NCBI GenBank assembly: GCA_003427395.1
Contig: BFEA01000262.1
Location: 1,592,545 to 1,646,076 of the forward strand
Length of the DNA stretch: 53,532 nt
DNA from: Chara braunii
Lineage: Eukaryota > Streptophyta > Charophyceae > Charales > Characeae
Direction of reading: 5' to 3'
The notes under the pieces are model-generated. The model saw only the letters and a program-made list of their open reading frames with translations, was not told where the DNA came from and ran no database searches. Shown here one piece after another: positions 31,441 through 41,529 of the stretch. Both the position numbers and the translations under genes were made by a program. Each line of letters starts with the position of its first letter. Position 1 is the first letter of the stretch.

Positions 31441-32897
31441 CCTCAGTCCGTGATGTTGTGGGATCGGGGTCATAGGTGTTGAGTGGATTATCTCCTTTAG
31501 GGGTGGCATCCTTCCCTGCGAGGGTTACACAAGGTGGGTGATGTGATCTTTGAGAGGGTAGGGGCAGTATTGAGGGTTTGTCCTTTTCTGGGCCACACTG
31601 ATTTTTGGGTCGGATCAACTATGGCGGTTGGGGAGAGAGGACAAGGGGTGTCAATGTCAGCAGAGCGAGAGTTGAGAGGGTTGTTCCACTTGGAGGGGGT
31701 GGGGCAGGATGAAAGGGGGATCTTCGGCTCTGCAGGGGCATACTTTAGGGGGTACCGTATGCGACTGAGGGAGCAGGAGGGGTATTCTGGGGGCTGTTCT
31801 GAACTGGGCCGAGGAGGTGAGGGGGCGCCTTCCCGCAAAGGCAGTGAACAGACAGGGGGTTGTCGTTTGGGGGAGAAGAGTAATCCCTTTGGTTCTTGTG
31901 ACCCCTTTATGTAACTGAGACTTTAATAGGCGCTGGAGTTTCCATCGGTTTCCCCTCTTCTTGTGGGAATAGTAGGCGCTGAAATGCTCATGTGATTTTT
32001 TGGAATCTATTGATTTCCTGTTTTCTTAATTCCAAGGTTTGGTGCTGAAGGCAAGGGGTAGTGGTGCTGTGATGGTGGGAGATGACACACTCTGCGGCGA
32101 AGGGGCTAGCCTGTAGGGTTGAAATAGGGTACATCAGCGGTGGAGATGGTGACTTCACCGTGGTAAGACTTGCTGGAGTAGGGCTGAAAAGGATTTTCTA
32201 GGGGATATCTGCAACCAGTGCATGAAGGAGATGAATGATGGGATCTACAACTATGGTTCTGATTGGTGGCTTGACTAGTATAAACCTTAGTCCTGAGTCC
32301 AGGTGGTTTGCAAATAGACAAGGCCAGAACGATGCTGGTCGGTGCTGGGGATTGGTTGCGCTGCCCTGTAACTGAAGTTTTATGAGGGGATGAGGCCTGG
32401 TAGAGATATCTTGGGGAGTTGTCGAGGGTGGAAGGCACTCTAGTGTCGTTTGGTGAGCTGGTGCCTAGTCGATGCTGGCCGGAGCCGGGGCAGGTCGTTT
32501 TGCCCTGTGGCGTAGCAGATGGGAGGTTTCTGGGGTGGGTGTGCCACTCTGTAACCTAGCAGTTGGGGGCATGAGGCCTGGTAGAGATTGGGCATCGGGA
32601 TATAGGGGTGAGGCAGGTAGGGTTGGGCTGCTGAAAGGCCCTAAAGCAGGTGGTTATTTCGTTCTGAATGCTCCTTTGATCCGAGCTTTGGGGGATAGAG
32701 AATTTTAGTGTTCTTGTGTAGATTACACATTTGTCTTTCTTAGCCGAAGCCGGGTAATGGGCCCCGTATCTCAAGGATTTTTCCATAAATTTCTCAATTT
32801 CTCAATATGATCTTGAATGGGACGCTGGGCCCGGTTCCCAGCACGTGCTGCTCCCCACGAATAGACTGGAGCATGTTCCCAAAAAAAAAAAAAAAAA
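31440..32897 (+). repeat. Array repeat, copy b, with intact double-hairpin tail and poly(A)
   Basis: The upstream part (32100-32190) matches 21185-21280 (GGGGCTAGC, GAGATGGTG, ACTTGCTGGAGTAGGG). Units begin near 32331 and 32471. GCCGAAGCCGGGTAATGG (32745) precedes the hairpin tail GCTGGGCCCGGTTCCCAGC (32824-32842) and GCTCC/GGAGC (32850-32872), and 17 A end the copy at 32881-32897. Order, tail and A-run show that array and tail move as one RNA-copied unit. A 126-aa frame at 31534-31914 has no known domain. Confidence 0.7.
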
Positions 32898-32929
32898 GCA
32901 TATTGAGATAGATGGAGGCAGGCAGGGAT

Positions 32930-32986
32930 ACTCCCCACGAATAGATTGGAGCATGTCCCTTTCAAAAAAAAAAAAAAAAAAAAAAA
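32930..32986 (+). repeat. Tail fragment (hairpin 2 plus poly(A))
   Basis: CTCCCCACGAATAGATTGGAG at 32931-32951 repeats the second hairpin 80 bp after the previous copy, and 23 A follow at 32964-32986. It is a second, truncated tail insertion in tandem. Confidence 0.8.
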
Positions 32987-33245
32987 GATCATGTAAGTTC
33001 CACCTTAGGGCTTTGCTTCGGGGGGAGGGAAGGCCGCTTGATCATGTAAGTTGGTTACCTTAGGGCTTGTAAGATAGGTAGGAGTGTATGCTCTTACCAT
33101 CACTCCTAGCTGTTGACGCAGGTGGAGTGTTCTTAATTAAGAAAAAAGAAAAAAAAAGGGCTTTGCTTTAGGGGGGGCAAGGCCGCTTGATCATGTAAGT
33201 TGGTTAGCTTAGGGCTTCACTTTTGGGGGGGGCAAGGCCGCAGGT
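32987..33245. repeat. Short direct repeats around GATCATGTAAGTTGG
   Basis: GATCATGTAAGTT occurs at 32987, 33040 and 33190, each followed by TTAGGGCTT. GGGGG(A/C)AAGGCCGC occurs three times between them. It is a degenerate tandem repeat of unknown origin. Confidence 0.75.
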
Positions 33246-33337
33246 GGGATGAATAGGGGGTTCCCGTTAGTCGGGGGATTGCGTAGGAGAGTCTCAAGGC
33301 AGGGCCTCTCTGAGGGAAGACCAAAATAGGCCCAGTT

Positions 33338-33680
33338 GATGGCCGAGGTAGAGGAATGGATGGTGGCCTAGTATGCACCAATGACTGAGATCCATGCCGC
33401 TCTAGTTGAGGACTCCGAGGAGAACCTGCAGTAGGGGCTGTCTCAGGGATTTACACGTTGATAAAACAGACCAGTGTTTGCCAGTTGATAACGGAGGTAA
33501 AGAGGAACGGGTGGTGGCCTAGTACCTACTAATGATGGTAACTGGGGCTTCTTCGGGTGATGACAACCTATAATATAACGACTGAAGGGGTCTAGTTGAT
33601 GACCGAGGTGACGGGACAGGTGGTGGCCGTAGACGCGCCAATGACAGAGGCTAGTGCACCTCCAGAGAGCATACACTCAA
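33338..33680. repeat. Three degenerate ~120-bp repeats
   Basis: GTTGATGGCCGAGGTAGAGG (33338), GTTGATAACGGAGGTAAAGA (33484) and GTTGATGACCGAGGTGACGG (33597) each lead into GTGGTGGCC(T/G)AG and CAATGA. The spacing is irregular. No function is recognised. Confidence 0.7.
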
Positions 33681-33733
33681 CAACAATCTGAATAACAACA
33701 GTGCAACTACAACATGACGAGAGAGAGGTCTAG

Positions 33734-34047
33734 GGGGGGATGTCTATAGGTAGAGAGGCGAATGGTGGGCATACATCGCCTAATCATAATCTAGAACCTT
33801 TAGGTTGCGATTACAAACAGCAGCAGTACATAGAAAGAATAGGGGTAACAATGTTCGAATGGGCAAAGAAAACCGCGCTGAGTTCGAAAAGGGGGGATGT
33901 CTATAGGTAGAGAGGGGAATGGTGGGCGTACATCTCCTAATCATAATCTAGAACCTTTAGGTTGCTATTACAAACGGCAGCAGTACATAGAAAGAATAGG
34001 GGTAACTATGTTCGAATGGGCAAAGAAAACCGCCCTGAGTTCGAAAA
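33734..34047. repeat. 157-bp tandem duplication
   Basis: 33734-33890 and 33891-34047 are about 95% identical. Both start GGGGGGATGTCTATAGG and end TGAGTTCGAAAA. 157 is not a multiple of three, so a coding repeat is unlikely. Confidence 0.92.
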
Positions 34048-34800
34048 GGCAACGGAAGTACCGAGAACCATGGTCTCATATTTACAGGGGTCAGCCGTGG
34101 TGTCAAAGGGGAAAAAAAAAAAAGCCCGAAGGATACTTATGAACCGAAATTGCTCATTTCAAGTTGGTGCATGGTTTCTTTGTCGGCACAAGTTCTTTTT
34201 GCCTTTAGGGTTTCAAAACATGCTGCGTCCGCCCTTACTTCTAAAGAATAATATAACAAAAAGATACAATCAGAACAGTCAGTAATAGCTGTGCTAGGTG
34301 GGTAGACCAGGGTTACTCAGAGGATACACAGGGCATTAGACACTGCCTGTGATATCTTGGGTACATCTCGACTCATACATTGGGGACCCTGGGTAATGGG
34401 GGACATGATTCGTGTGGTCTACCTATACGGGCCTGTGGTATAACTGTCTACACCTAGCGCCCAAAGTACTCGTACGACGGGGCTCGCTCAGATATGCTCC
34501 ACCAGACCACCATGGGCTGAGTGGGGTGCTTAGCCCTGGTGCCTACAACTACGGTCTCACCCCGCTGCTGCAAGCGGGCAGGGAAGCCAGGTGGTTGGGT
34601 GATGGTCCTTGTACCGAAGCAGGACTGGGGAGTAAAGGGTGCGCCAGGAAGAATTGTTGCAAGGAAAGGGAGGGTGGTGGTCTGATAAGGTGGACCTTTA
34701 AAAAAAAACAAAAAAAAAAACAAAAAAAAAAAAAACAAACAGAAGCAGGAATACCATAACTAAGATATGGATATTTCCAGCAGATACATTTTCATCATCG
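34048..34800. other. No gene recognised
   Basis: Mixed-composition sequence with an A/C-rich run at 34698-34740. A 115-aa frame (34412-34759) ends in the A-run and has no domain. That A-run may be the tail of an unidentified insert ending there. Confidence 0.4.
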
Positions 34801-34803
34801 TAC

Positions 34804-34860
34804 AGGGACGCTGGACCCGATTTCCAGCAGGTGTAGCTCCCCACCAATAGACGGAGCCTT
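34804..34860 (+). repeat. Double-hairpin tail copy, A-T variant of stem 1
   Basis: Stem 1 is GCTGGA 34810-34815 with TCCAGC 34823-34828, loop CCCGATT. Stem 2 is GCTCC 34836-34840 with GGAGC 34853-34857. The last pair of stem 1 is A-T here and G-C at 3590/3598, a compensatory change. No A-tail follows, so the 3' end is lost. Confidence 0.85.
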
Positions 34861-34930
34861 CCCCGCTTTTGTTTGTACTTCAAATAGAAAAAACTAATCT
34901 TCACAATGAGGGTCGACCCAAACATAAGTC

Positions 34931-35138
34931 TTAAACCACCAGTACTTGGCCCAGCTATGGGCCGCGGCGCTTCCCCGTTAACGCGCCACGTCATTTGGGC
35001 TTTGGCCTACCGGACCGCATTGGCTGTAGGCCACAGCCAAATGAAAACAAAAAAGACCGAGGGCGGTTCAGTAGGACTTGGCGCACAGGGGGCTGGGAGG
35101 CTCGGCTTCGATAGCTGGGCCAAGTACTGCTGGTTTAA
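34931..35138. mobile_element. TTAA-MITE, copy 1 (208 bp)
   Basis: TTAAACCACCAGTACTTGGC (34931) mirrors GCCAAGTACTGCTGGTTTAA (35119-35138). The inverted repeats extend through GGCCCAGCTAT. The interior contains GCCGCGGCGC and CCGCATTGGCTG blocks shared with the copies at 35972 and 49089. TTAA at both ends fits piggyBac-type target choice, or is part of the repeat itself. It is non-coding. Confidence 0.9.
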
Positions 35139-35139
35139 G

Positions 35140-35790
35140 GTTTCAGAAGGGAGTCATACAAAAGGTAGGGCTATGGTCAATGATCTATTTGCGATCTCAA
35201 CTTTCCTGAATTACTGAATGGTATGGTCGCTTGTCTGAAGCCTCAATCAATTGGAAGAAATCAAGCGTCAAACATTCAAGCAGACTCGGGAATCAGAGCC
35301 TTGCAAGGGAGCGAAATGGAAAGATATGTAGGGGTACAAGTGGACATCAGTTGATTGTGCGGGTCGTCAAAGCTTCATAATTGAAGAGAAGGTATGTTCC
35401 AAAGTACGGAGTGTGTCTATAATGGGTAGGGATCTGCTAATAAATAGTTTGGTCTTTTCCAAGGTTCGGTTTCCGAGTGTTTTGTATCAATTGGATAAAC
35501 ACTACTGTAAAAAAAGCATCAGCTCAATATCTGTGGAAGGCAAGGAGAAAAAAATCAAATCTAAGATGTCATGTTGGAACCTGGTGAAACAGGGGGAGTT
35601 TGGATATCATAAAGCCCCCAATTTCCCCAAAGAGAAGTGGACGCCATGCTAGCTAAATGGCCCGCTTAAACCAGGAGGATCTCCAAAAGTCGTGGTCCCA
35701 TGACCTTCGGAAGATGAACGGGCCACTACTGGAGCGCCAAATTCACATGATTAGAACCTTTTCCACTCTATTTTTTCCCGCGCTATGGGA
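35140..35790 (+). pseudogene. LINE family 1 remnant (post-catalytic region)
   Basis: Segments read EASINWKK-like (about 35240-35265), then EEKVCSKVRSVSIMGRDLLI and SLVFSKVRFPSVLYQLDKHY (35384-35505), matching the segment after EASINW in the copy at 2448-3278. Many stops are present. It is bounded by TTAA-MITEs on both sides. Confidence 0.65.
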
Positions 35791-35803
35791 AAGGTACTGG
35801 TGG

Positions 35804-35975
35804 TTCAAACCACCAGTACACAGTCATACATCGGGCATGAGCCCCTCACTAAGACTTTCGGAGGCCGGAAACAAGACAAAGACGATCGATGAAATTTATC
35901 AACGGCGACCAGACCCTTTGTAGAGTAGGCGAGAGTTCATTTTCTGCAAACTGGGGCTGTGTATTGGTGGTTTAA
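35804..35975. mobile_element. TTAA-MITE variant with different interior
   Basis: AAACCACCAGTACACAG (35807-35823) mirrors CTGTGTATTGGTGGTTT (35957-35973). The interior is unrelated to the 208-bp copies, so only the outer ends are conserved. The left flank is TTCA and the right flank TTAA, which is shared with the next copy. Confidence 0.75.
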
Positions 35976-36178
35976 ACCACCAGTACCTGGCCCAGCTATC
36001 GGCCGCAGCGCTTCCCGTATACGCGCCGCGCCATTTGGGCTTCGGCCTGCCGGACCGCATTGGCTGGAGGCCGCAGGCAAAACGAAAAAGAAAATTCCGA
36101 CGGCGGTTCGGCAGGACTTGGCGCACAGCGTGCTGGGAGGCTCGGATTCAATAGCTGAGTGAGGTACTGGTGGTTTAA
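35972..36178. mobile_element. TTAA-MITE, copy 2 (207 bp)
   Basis: The left end is TTAAACCACCAGTACCTGGC (35972) and the right end GAGGTACTGGTGGTTTAA (36161-36178). The body aligns with copy 1 (GCCGCAGCGC, CCGCATTGGCTG, GGACTTGGCGCACAG). It shares its left TTAA with the preceding variant, giving a near-perfect palindrome at 35961-35986. Confidence 0.9.
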
Positions 36179-36399
36179 GTTACATATCACCACGTTTCTT
36201 GTTCCATGGGACTGGCAAGAAAGATTCTGAAAAATCACTGGAACTGTCATTTCATTAAAACGAACATTTTATATTTTGTGAGCAAAATTAGAGTAGCAGG
36301 CCTGATCAGGCGCCCTTCAGTGGGTTGAAAGCGGTACCCTTAGGCAGCAGTCACAGTTTCAGGCTCATCAATAAAACAAGCTCAAACAAGCCAATGTGA

Positions 36400-36516
36400 T
36401 GGGACGCTGGACCCGTTTTCCAGCAGGTGAAGCTCCCCACCAATAGATGGAGCCTCCCTGGGAATGCTCGAGGGGTCTGCTCTTATCAGCTCCCCTCGCA
36501 TCAACCCGGGGAAGTT

Positions 36517-36548
<32 letters not shown>
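36400..36548 (+). repeat. Double-hairpin tail copy with extension and 30-nt poly(A)
   Basis: Stem 1 is GCTGGA 36406-36411 with TCCAGC 36419-36424. Stem 2 is GCTCC 36432-36436 with GGAGC 36449-36453. The 65-bp extension containing TCTGCTCTTATCAGC is shared with the minus-strand LINE at 18150-18200. The A-tail is 36519-36548. This is the complete 3' end of the tail family. Confidence 0.88.
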
Positions 36549-36549
<1 letters not shown>

Positions 36550-36719
36550 ATACTTATTTGACGCTAAGAATGTCACAGTCTGAAAATACTGGACCCCCTT
36601 GGATGTATCTTGACTATATCTAAGTCCGGATGGACCCTCAATAGCTAAAACAGTGACATTTTCAGGGCCAAATAAGTGGGTCTCAATGTCATTCAAAAAT
36701 TATAAAATGTCCATTTTAA

Positions 36720-37860
36720 CGAAATGGCTGTTTCGGGAATTGAGTTGAGACGTCGCAAAGTTTTACCTAAAGAAGCACATAGAGTAAAAAAACAGAAGGT
36801 TTTCCTGCATGCACGAGGAAAGGTCCTTCCCATTCAACAAAGAGAGCCAAAAATAAAGGAAGAGGTATTGTTGACTCGGCGCATCTTTGAGGTTTACCTC
36901 ATCTTATGAGCAGACTGGAAGCCTATTGGAGCATTATCTGATGAACGAGATTTTGGGCAATCGTGAAGGAAGAGAATGGAAAAGCTGAGAATAAAGTTAA
37001 GCCATTCAAAGGAAGTGAAAGAAAAAAGTGATATGATCTGAGAAGCTATTCTCGGGAACTGGAGAGCACTCTTAAAGTCTCTCTGGTTCGGACGAGAAGT
37101 GAGTTGAGTAAAACTAAGGGTCTCTAAGGCGCCCACCTGCGTTTAGAACCTGTTGCAGAAGGTATGGAGGAACATCTCGAAAGTAAAGGAGTTTTCAATC
37201 ACTCATTGCGAGGAACCAGTTCCCTACCCATATTCTGAAGCTTAGGAAAGTGTAAAAAGGTAAAGGAATTTTCAACGACTCATTTGGAGGAACCCCCTCC
37301 CCTTGCCTCCTTATCACTTCAGGAACCTTGAATCTTGCAGATAACTTTGTGGAGATTGTAGTGGAGGTGAAGCAGGTCGAGGAAAATGAGCCTACCAGAA
37401 GAGTATACAGGCTTAGACGAAGCTGTCCGGGATCTCCCTATACACCCATGTACTACATAGGATGAAAATCGTCAACGGTGCACGAGTATCAAGTCCTATG
37501 GGTAGGATACAAGGCAAGGACTTGATCTGAAGAACTATATAAGGAAGCGGCAAAGAGAATGAAGAAGCGCAATACCATCCTGCAACTCGGCAGTAAAAAT
37601 CTATCCAAGCTTCATAAGGCAATCAAATCAAGGTCTGCCAAAAAGCATAGTAGACTAGCATGGTTATGAGCGCACAGGGCGGTGCGGACTGCATCAGTGT
37701 TGCATGAAAGGCAGATAGACATACAAGAAACTTGCAGTAACTGTGGAAGGGCAAAAAAATAGCAAAACATCTTTTCAAGGAGTGTCGAAGGTCAAGAGCA
37801 ATATGGAGATGGTGGGAGAGGCATTGTGGAGGAGGTAGCTGTAAGAAGGTAAGATGGCAA
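36720..37860 (+). pseudogene. LINE C-terminal fragment with zf-RVT finger
   Basis: Near 37600-37700 the frame gives LHKAIKSRSAKKHSRLAWL, then VRTASVLHERQIDIQETCSN and CGRAKK. After one stop it gives KHLFKECRRSRAIWRWWERH (about 37765-37830). Together these are C-x2-C...H-x4-C followed by IWRWW, the reverse-transcriptase zinc-binding domain. The continuation FFTNLLEEGMPYHK (37870-37910) recurs at 41575-41614. It is decayed; upstream frames are short and Lys-rich. Confidence 0.65.
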
Positions 37861-37932
37861 AAACATTATTTTTTCACCAATCTTCTCGAGGAGGGAATGC
37901 CTTACCATAAAGACGAAGGATATGTGTGTGTG

Positions 37933-38237
37933 NNNNNNNNNNNNNNNNNNNNNNNNNNNNNNNNNNNNNNNNNNNNNNNNNNNNNNNNNNNNNNNNNNNN
38001 NNNNNNNNNNNNNNNNNNNNNNNNNNNNNNNNNNNNNNNNNNNNNNNNNNNNNNNNNNNNNNNNNNNNNNNNNNNNNNNNNNNNNNNNNNNNNNNNNNNN
38101 NNNNNNNNNNNNNNNNNNNNNNNNNNNNNNNNNNNNNNNNNNNNNNNNNNNNNNNNNNNNNNNNNNNNNNNNNNNNNNNNNNNNNNNNNNNNNNNNNNNN
38201 NNNNNNNNNNNNNNNNNNNNNNNNNNNNNNNNNNNNN
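37933..38237. other. Assembly gap (305 N)
   Basis: The gap is bounded by a (GT)n start at 37921 and a (GA)n run at 38238-38297, so it lies in a compound microsatellite. Its size may be arbitrary. Confidence 0.99.
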
Positions 38238-38299
<62 letters not shown>

Positions 38300-38309
38300 C
38301 CAAGACTGG

Positions 38310-38910
38310 CAAAATGACATTAATAAACCACCAGTTCCAGGGAAATGGCTCGTCGAACGGCGCAGGAAAAGGTCCTGTTTTCCCCGGCCCTGGGAATCGG
38401 GCCTACTTTGCAAAAGAATGCATGGACATCTTCGAGGGCATTAAGATGGATAAGGCTCTCGAGGCGGCGAAGAAGAAGATTGCGACGTCGAGACAAGGTG
38501 GCATCAAGATAGTAGAGCTGCCAGCCGAGAACTGCAGAAGCAAGAGTCGTGCAAGTACGAAGAATGACAAGGGTGCTAAGAATGAAGAAATGTGGGCATG
38601 GGTGGATACAAAAGCCAAGTGGACAGCGATAGAGGAGGAGGAGTTACAAAATTTGAGAGAGGCGAATGCTTGGGTGGAGAAGAATAGTAAAGAGTCTGCT
38701 AGCAGCGACAAGAGGCAACGAGGCGGGGAACGCACCCCTGCTACTAATTCGCCTTTGACGAATTGGATAAAAACGAGGTTGCGTGGGAGTGCGAAGCCAA
38801 AATCGGGATCTAAACGGATCGAGATCTCTTCGGACGGGGAAGGAGCTGGTGGAGTTAACTTAGAACTTATATTCCAAAATGGAGGGAAGCAAAGAGCTAC
38901 AAGGCATTAA
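38310..38910 (+). pseudogene. ORF1-like N-terminal part of the Penelope-like element
   Basis: The open frame after the microsatellite starts MTLINHQFQG and holds GNRAYFAKEC (resembling the second half of a CCHC knuckle, with the first cysteines missing), a long charged stretch (MDKALEAAKKK, AIEEEELQNLREANAWVEKN) likely to be helical, and a basic C-terminus (KTRLRGSAKPKSGSK). The frame upstream of 38310 is only Arg-Glu repeat from the (GA)n tract and should be ignored. A nucleic-acid-binding role is inferred. Confidence 0.4.
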
Positions 38911-39018
38911 GTGTATGCCGGCAGCCCTGCTACAAAGGCATCGGCGATGCAGAAGGGAAGGGAAAGGTTGTCGGACCACAATCAAAACCTGCCAGCGCTG
39001 CTGCTGAAGACACAGACG

Positions 39019-39306
39019 ACATAGATTTTGCGCAAAATGCCACCTACGCTGAAGACAAAGAGGAGATCGATGAAGGAGGACTTGCCGCCTACATGAAGAT
39101 TCGCTTGGACTTCTACAACTCCCTCCACAACACACGCATCCAAGAGGTTAGAGCTGTGTAAGCAGAAGAGCATACAGTACTTCCGCAAAGAACTAAGCGC
39201 GTGGGAGCTGGCGAGGTTGGATTTGCAAGATTACGCGGTTGTTGCAGAGCCATCCAACAAGAATGCTCCTCACTGTGAAGATGCGGAAAATGATTCGACT
39301 TCTTAG
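39019..39306 (+). pseudogene. Conserved helical domain, frameshifted
   Basis: The frame reads EGGLAAYMKIRLDFYNSLHN, then TRIQE. After a one-base shift near 39147 it continues as LCKQKSIQYFRKELSAWELA and LDLQDYAVVAE to a stop at 39306. The clean continuation after a single shift suggests a formerly intact coding segment. I do not recognise the domain. Position suggests it lies between ORF1 and the nuclease. Confidence 0.4.
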
Positions 39307-39549
39307 GCTGATGTCATCAGGGGAAACTGAACATTGGCAGTTTGCGATCCCTGCGCAGGGTTGTTGAAAGGCTTCGAGTAGCAAAGCAACAAGTCGACAA
39401 GCCCGTCGCTGGATTGCTTGACCAGATTCAAGTTATGATTATTATATTGGCTTGTTTGCGTGGGGATATAAAGTGCGGAAAGACTTATGTTAGAATCTGG
39501 TTGAGATTGGGGACCGATGAACGGGGACAAGTTACTAAGGGGGCATAAT

Positions 39550-39906
39550 TGTGTTTATGTGCTCATGTCCCTAAATCACAAACAAGTCTACGTGGGTAAG
39601 ACCACACGCTCTCTGAGTGAACAATAGACAGAACACCGCAACATCATTAATAGGCAGAGTAAGCACAAGCTACAGTCATGGTTGAGGAAGACCGGCGTGG
39701 ATCATTACGTGCCTATCCCGATCTGGTCTGGTGACGAGTTCGTCATTGATGTGATGGAAAGCGATGTCATCAAGGGAAATAATACCAGATTGAACGCGGT
39801 TGGCATTCATAAGAAGACTAGCATACGAATATCATGTGGAAAAACTGGAAAGAATAGCACAGTCGCACTAACGAATATTGTTGAACCATCACCTTTTTAC
39901 TGTTGA
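39550..39906 (+). pseudogene. GIY-YIG endonuclease-like domain
   Basis: CVYVLMSLNHKQVYVGKTTR (from 39550) matches the GIY-x10-YIG-x-T motif with VYV and VYVG in place of GIY and YIG. SLSEQ, a TAG at 39625, then TEHRNIINRQSKHKLQSWLR follow; the EH-R spacing agrees with the catalytic helix of the family. Downstream, DVMESDVIKGNNTRLNAVG ends the domain. In Penelope-like elements this nuclease cuts target DNA. One stop makes this copy inactive unless it is read through. Confidence 0.65.
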
Positions 39907-40418
39907 ATGATTAATGTGAAAAAGGATCCCAATTCACTGAGAAATCTCGAACCTCCTTGCAAAATGAAATTGTAAAAATCATGTGATGATTTCCAATAAC
40001 ACGGGCGGACGCTGGCTAAAAGCCCCGTGCCTGATTGTTTTGCTGTATGGCTTCACGAAAATCGAGGTAAGGATGGGAAAACTGGCGTTGAAGGACACAA
40101 ATTCTGCAATTGAACAGGGGGGGAGAGTGATCTATTTCCCAGTTATTCAAAGCCCAGTTATTCAAAACCAAAACGAAGACTACTCTGAAGAAAGCTGAGC
40201 TAATTGCGCTCTTAAGGGCTCCGTGGAAACAAAAGGATTTGTGAAACTTGTGTGAATTGCTTGATCTCAACAATGCTGTAAAAACCGTGAATCAGCAACA
40301 TGGAAGGCAACTTATTCCTGGCACATTGACAAATGTGCTGAGGAAGAAGTTTGGGATAACCCCCCGTGTGAATGTTGTTGTAAAAAATCCCGTTATGTAC
40401 AACTATAGTAAGGGTTAG

Positions 40419-40450
<32 letters not shown>

Positions 40451-40478
40451 AGACAAAACAAAACAAAACAAAAAAAAA

Positions 40479-41048
40479 GTGGAGAATGAAGTAAAAACTA
40501 CTAAAAAGTTAAAAACATGGATTTGGAAGAATGTCATACGCATTCCAATGGCCGGCCTGTATGTGAGAACAAAAACCGTGTGGCCCAAGGCCAAGTTGGT
40601 TGGCGATCTTCTACATAATCAGAATTCATTTGCAAAATATAGGAATTTTGAATGCTGCTGCGCTGATTTTGGCTTGCCCAAAATAGATGGGCATCTGGCG
40701 GTTAAGATTAGCGAAATTGGTCGGATTAACCCTTTTGTTTTGAATTCAAAGAACATGTCGTTTCCAGGTGCATTGGACACCCGGACAACGGTTAATTGCG
40801 AATGCAATGAAGCACTGGATAACCTGAGGAGGATGAAGATCGCGAACGATGTTTTTCGGAGTAACATGCGGGCGATGGAGAAAAAGGGTGAGGTACGGGA
40901 TCCTGGTTGCGTTCTGAGCAAGTATGTCCTAGGAGTGAAGCAGTCATTTTCCGGACATATTTTGTCTCCTCTGGACCGCAATCAGGACGATAGATGGATC
41001 GAATGCCCCAAATGGTACGAAGAAGGCTTGAACAAAAGTGATGTATGA
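40479..41048 (+). pseudogene. Pre-RT region of the Penelope-like element
   Basis: The 189-aa open frame contains GLYVRTKTVWPKAKLVGDLL, then FECCCADFGLPKIDGHLAVK (a C-x-C...G-H metal-binding-like motif) and HILSPLDRNQDDRWIECPKW, then YEEGL. In Penelope-like proteins these blocks lie immediately before the RT fingers. The frame ends at 41048 with no RT motifs after it, so the catalytic core is deleted. An upstream segment (GITPRVNVVVKNPVMYNYSK at 40350-40410) probably belongs to the same protein, interrupted by an A/T run. Confidence 0.6.
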
Positions 41049-41352
41049 GTGGAAGGATAGAGTATGATGGGTGGGTGAAAGATGATAGTGTCACGATAGT
41101 GAAGCTCATGTCATCTTCTTTCTGTTAATATTATCTATTGTATTGTCTCACCAGTTCCTCGCCCAGCTATTGAAAGGTTTTCGAAACTGAGCCTGAAAAT
41201 GCCTTACGGGCCAAAGAAAAACGAACCGGTGCGGGCCTGGCACCGCCAGGCATTCCGTGACGCAACCCCTGAAAGCTGCGAGTATATACGAGCCGCATAG
41301 TTTCTTTTAAGGCGGGGGGAGGTAACCGCCAGTTGGGCCGAAGTAGACTGCT

Positions 41353-41379
41353 GCTCTTACCGGTTTCTGCAGTAAGAGC
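41353..41379 (+). other. Hairpin, 8-bp stem, 11-nt loop, followed by TTTT
   Basis: GCTCTTAC 41353-41360 pairs with GTAAGAGC 41372-41379, then T4. It could be a structured 3' region or a Pol III-like terminator; no gene is attached to it. The rest of 41080-41530 holds no recognised gene. Around 41147-41165, CCAGTTCCTCGCCCAGCTAT resembles a decayed TTAA-MITE end. Confidence 0.5.
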
Positions 41380-41529
41380 TTTTCGATTTGTGCTTGGGAT
41401 GGTAGCGAAAGGATGTCGCCACTTTGAGAAGGTGCAGTTGCAGGCTCGCGAGCCTTGGAAGGTAGCTTCGTCAATGTAGGCTCGGCGTGTGAACTGGTGG
41501 CTGAAGTGAAATGTGGTGGCGCGAATGAA

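Larger units (their letters stand above)
38310..41048 (+). mobile_element. Penelope-like retroelement remnant with GIY-YIG upstream of the RT linker
   Basis: The segments in order are: a Lys/Glu-rich ORF1-like part (38310-38910), a helical domain (39019-39306), a GIY-YIG nuclease-like domain (39550-39906), and a region with Cys/His motifs that precedes the RT in these elements (about 40340-41048). The RT core that should follow is missing, and the sequence after 41080 is unrelated. GIY-YIG ahead of RT is the permuted order known from Chlamys/Naiad-type Penelope-like elements, reported from green algae and invertebrates. An A/T run at 40418-40478 interrupts the body. Assignment rests on motifs read by eye. 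Confidence 0.65.

Noticed and set aside
37897-38309. Arg-Glu repeat open frames and their Ser-Leu shadows
   Set aside because: They come from the (GA)n microsatellite and the N gap, not from coding sequence.
39308-39330. CTGATGTCATCAGGGGAAAC as a hammerhead
   Set aside because: It lacks the CTGANGA core. CTGATG/CATCAG is just a short palindrome.
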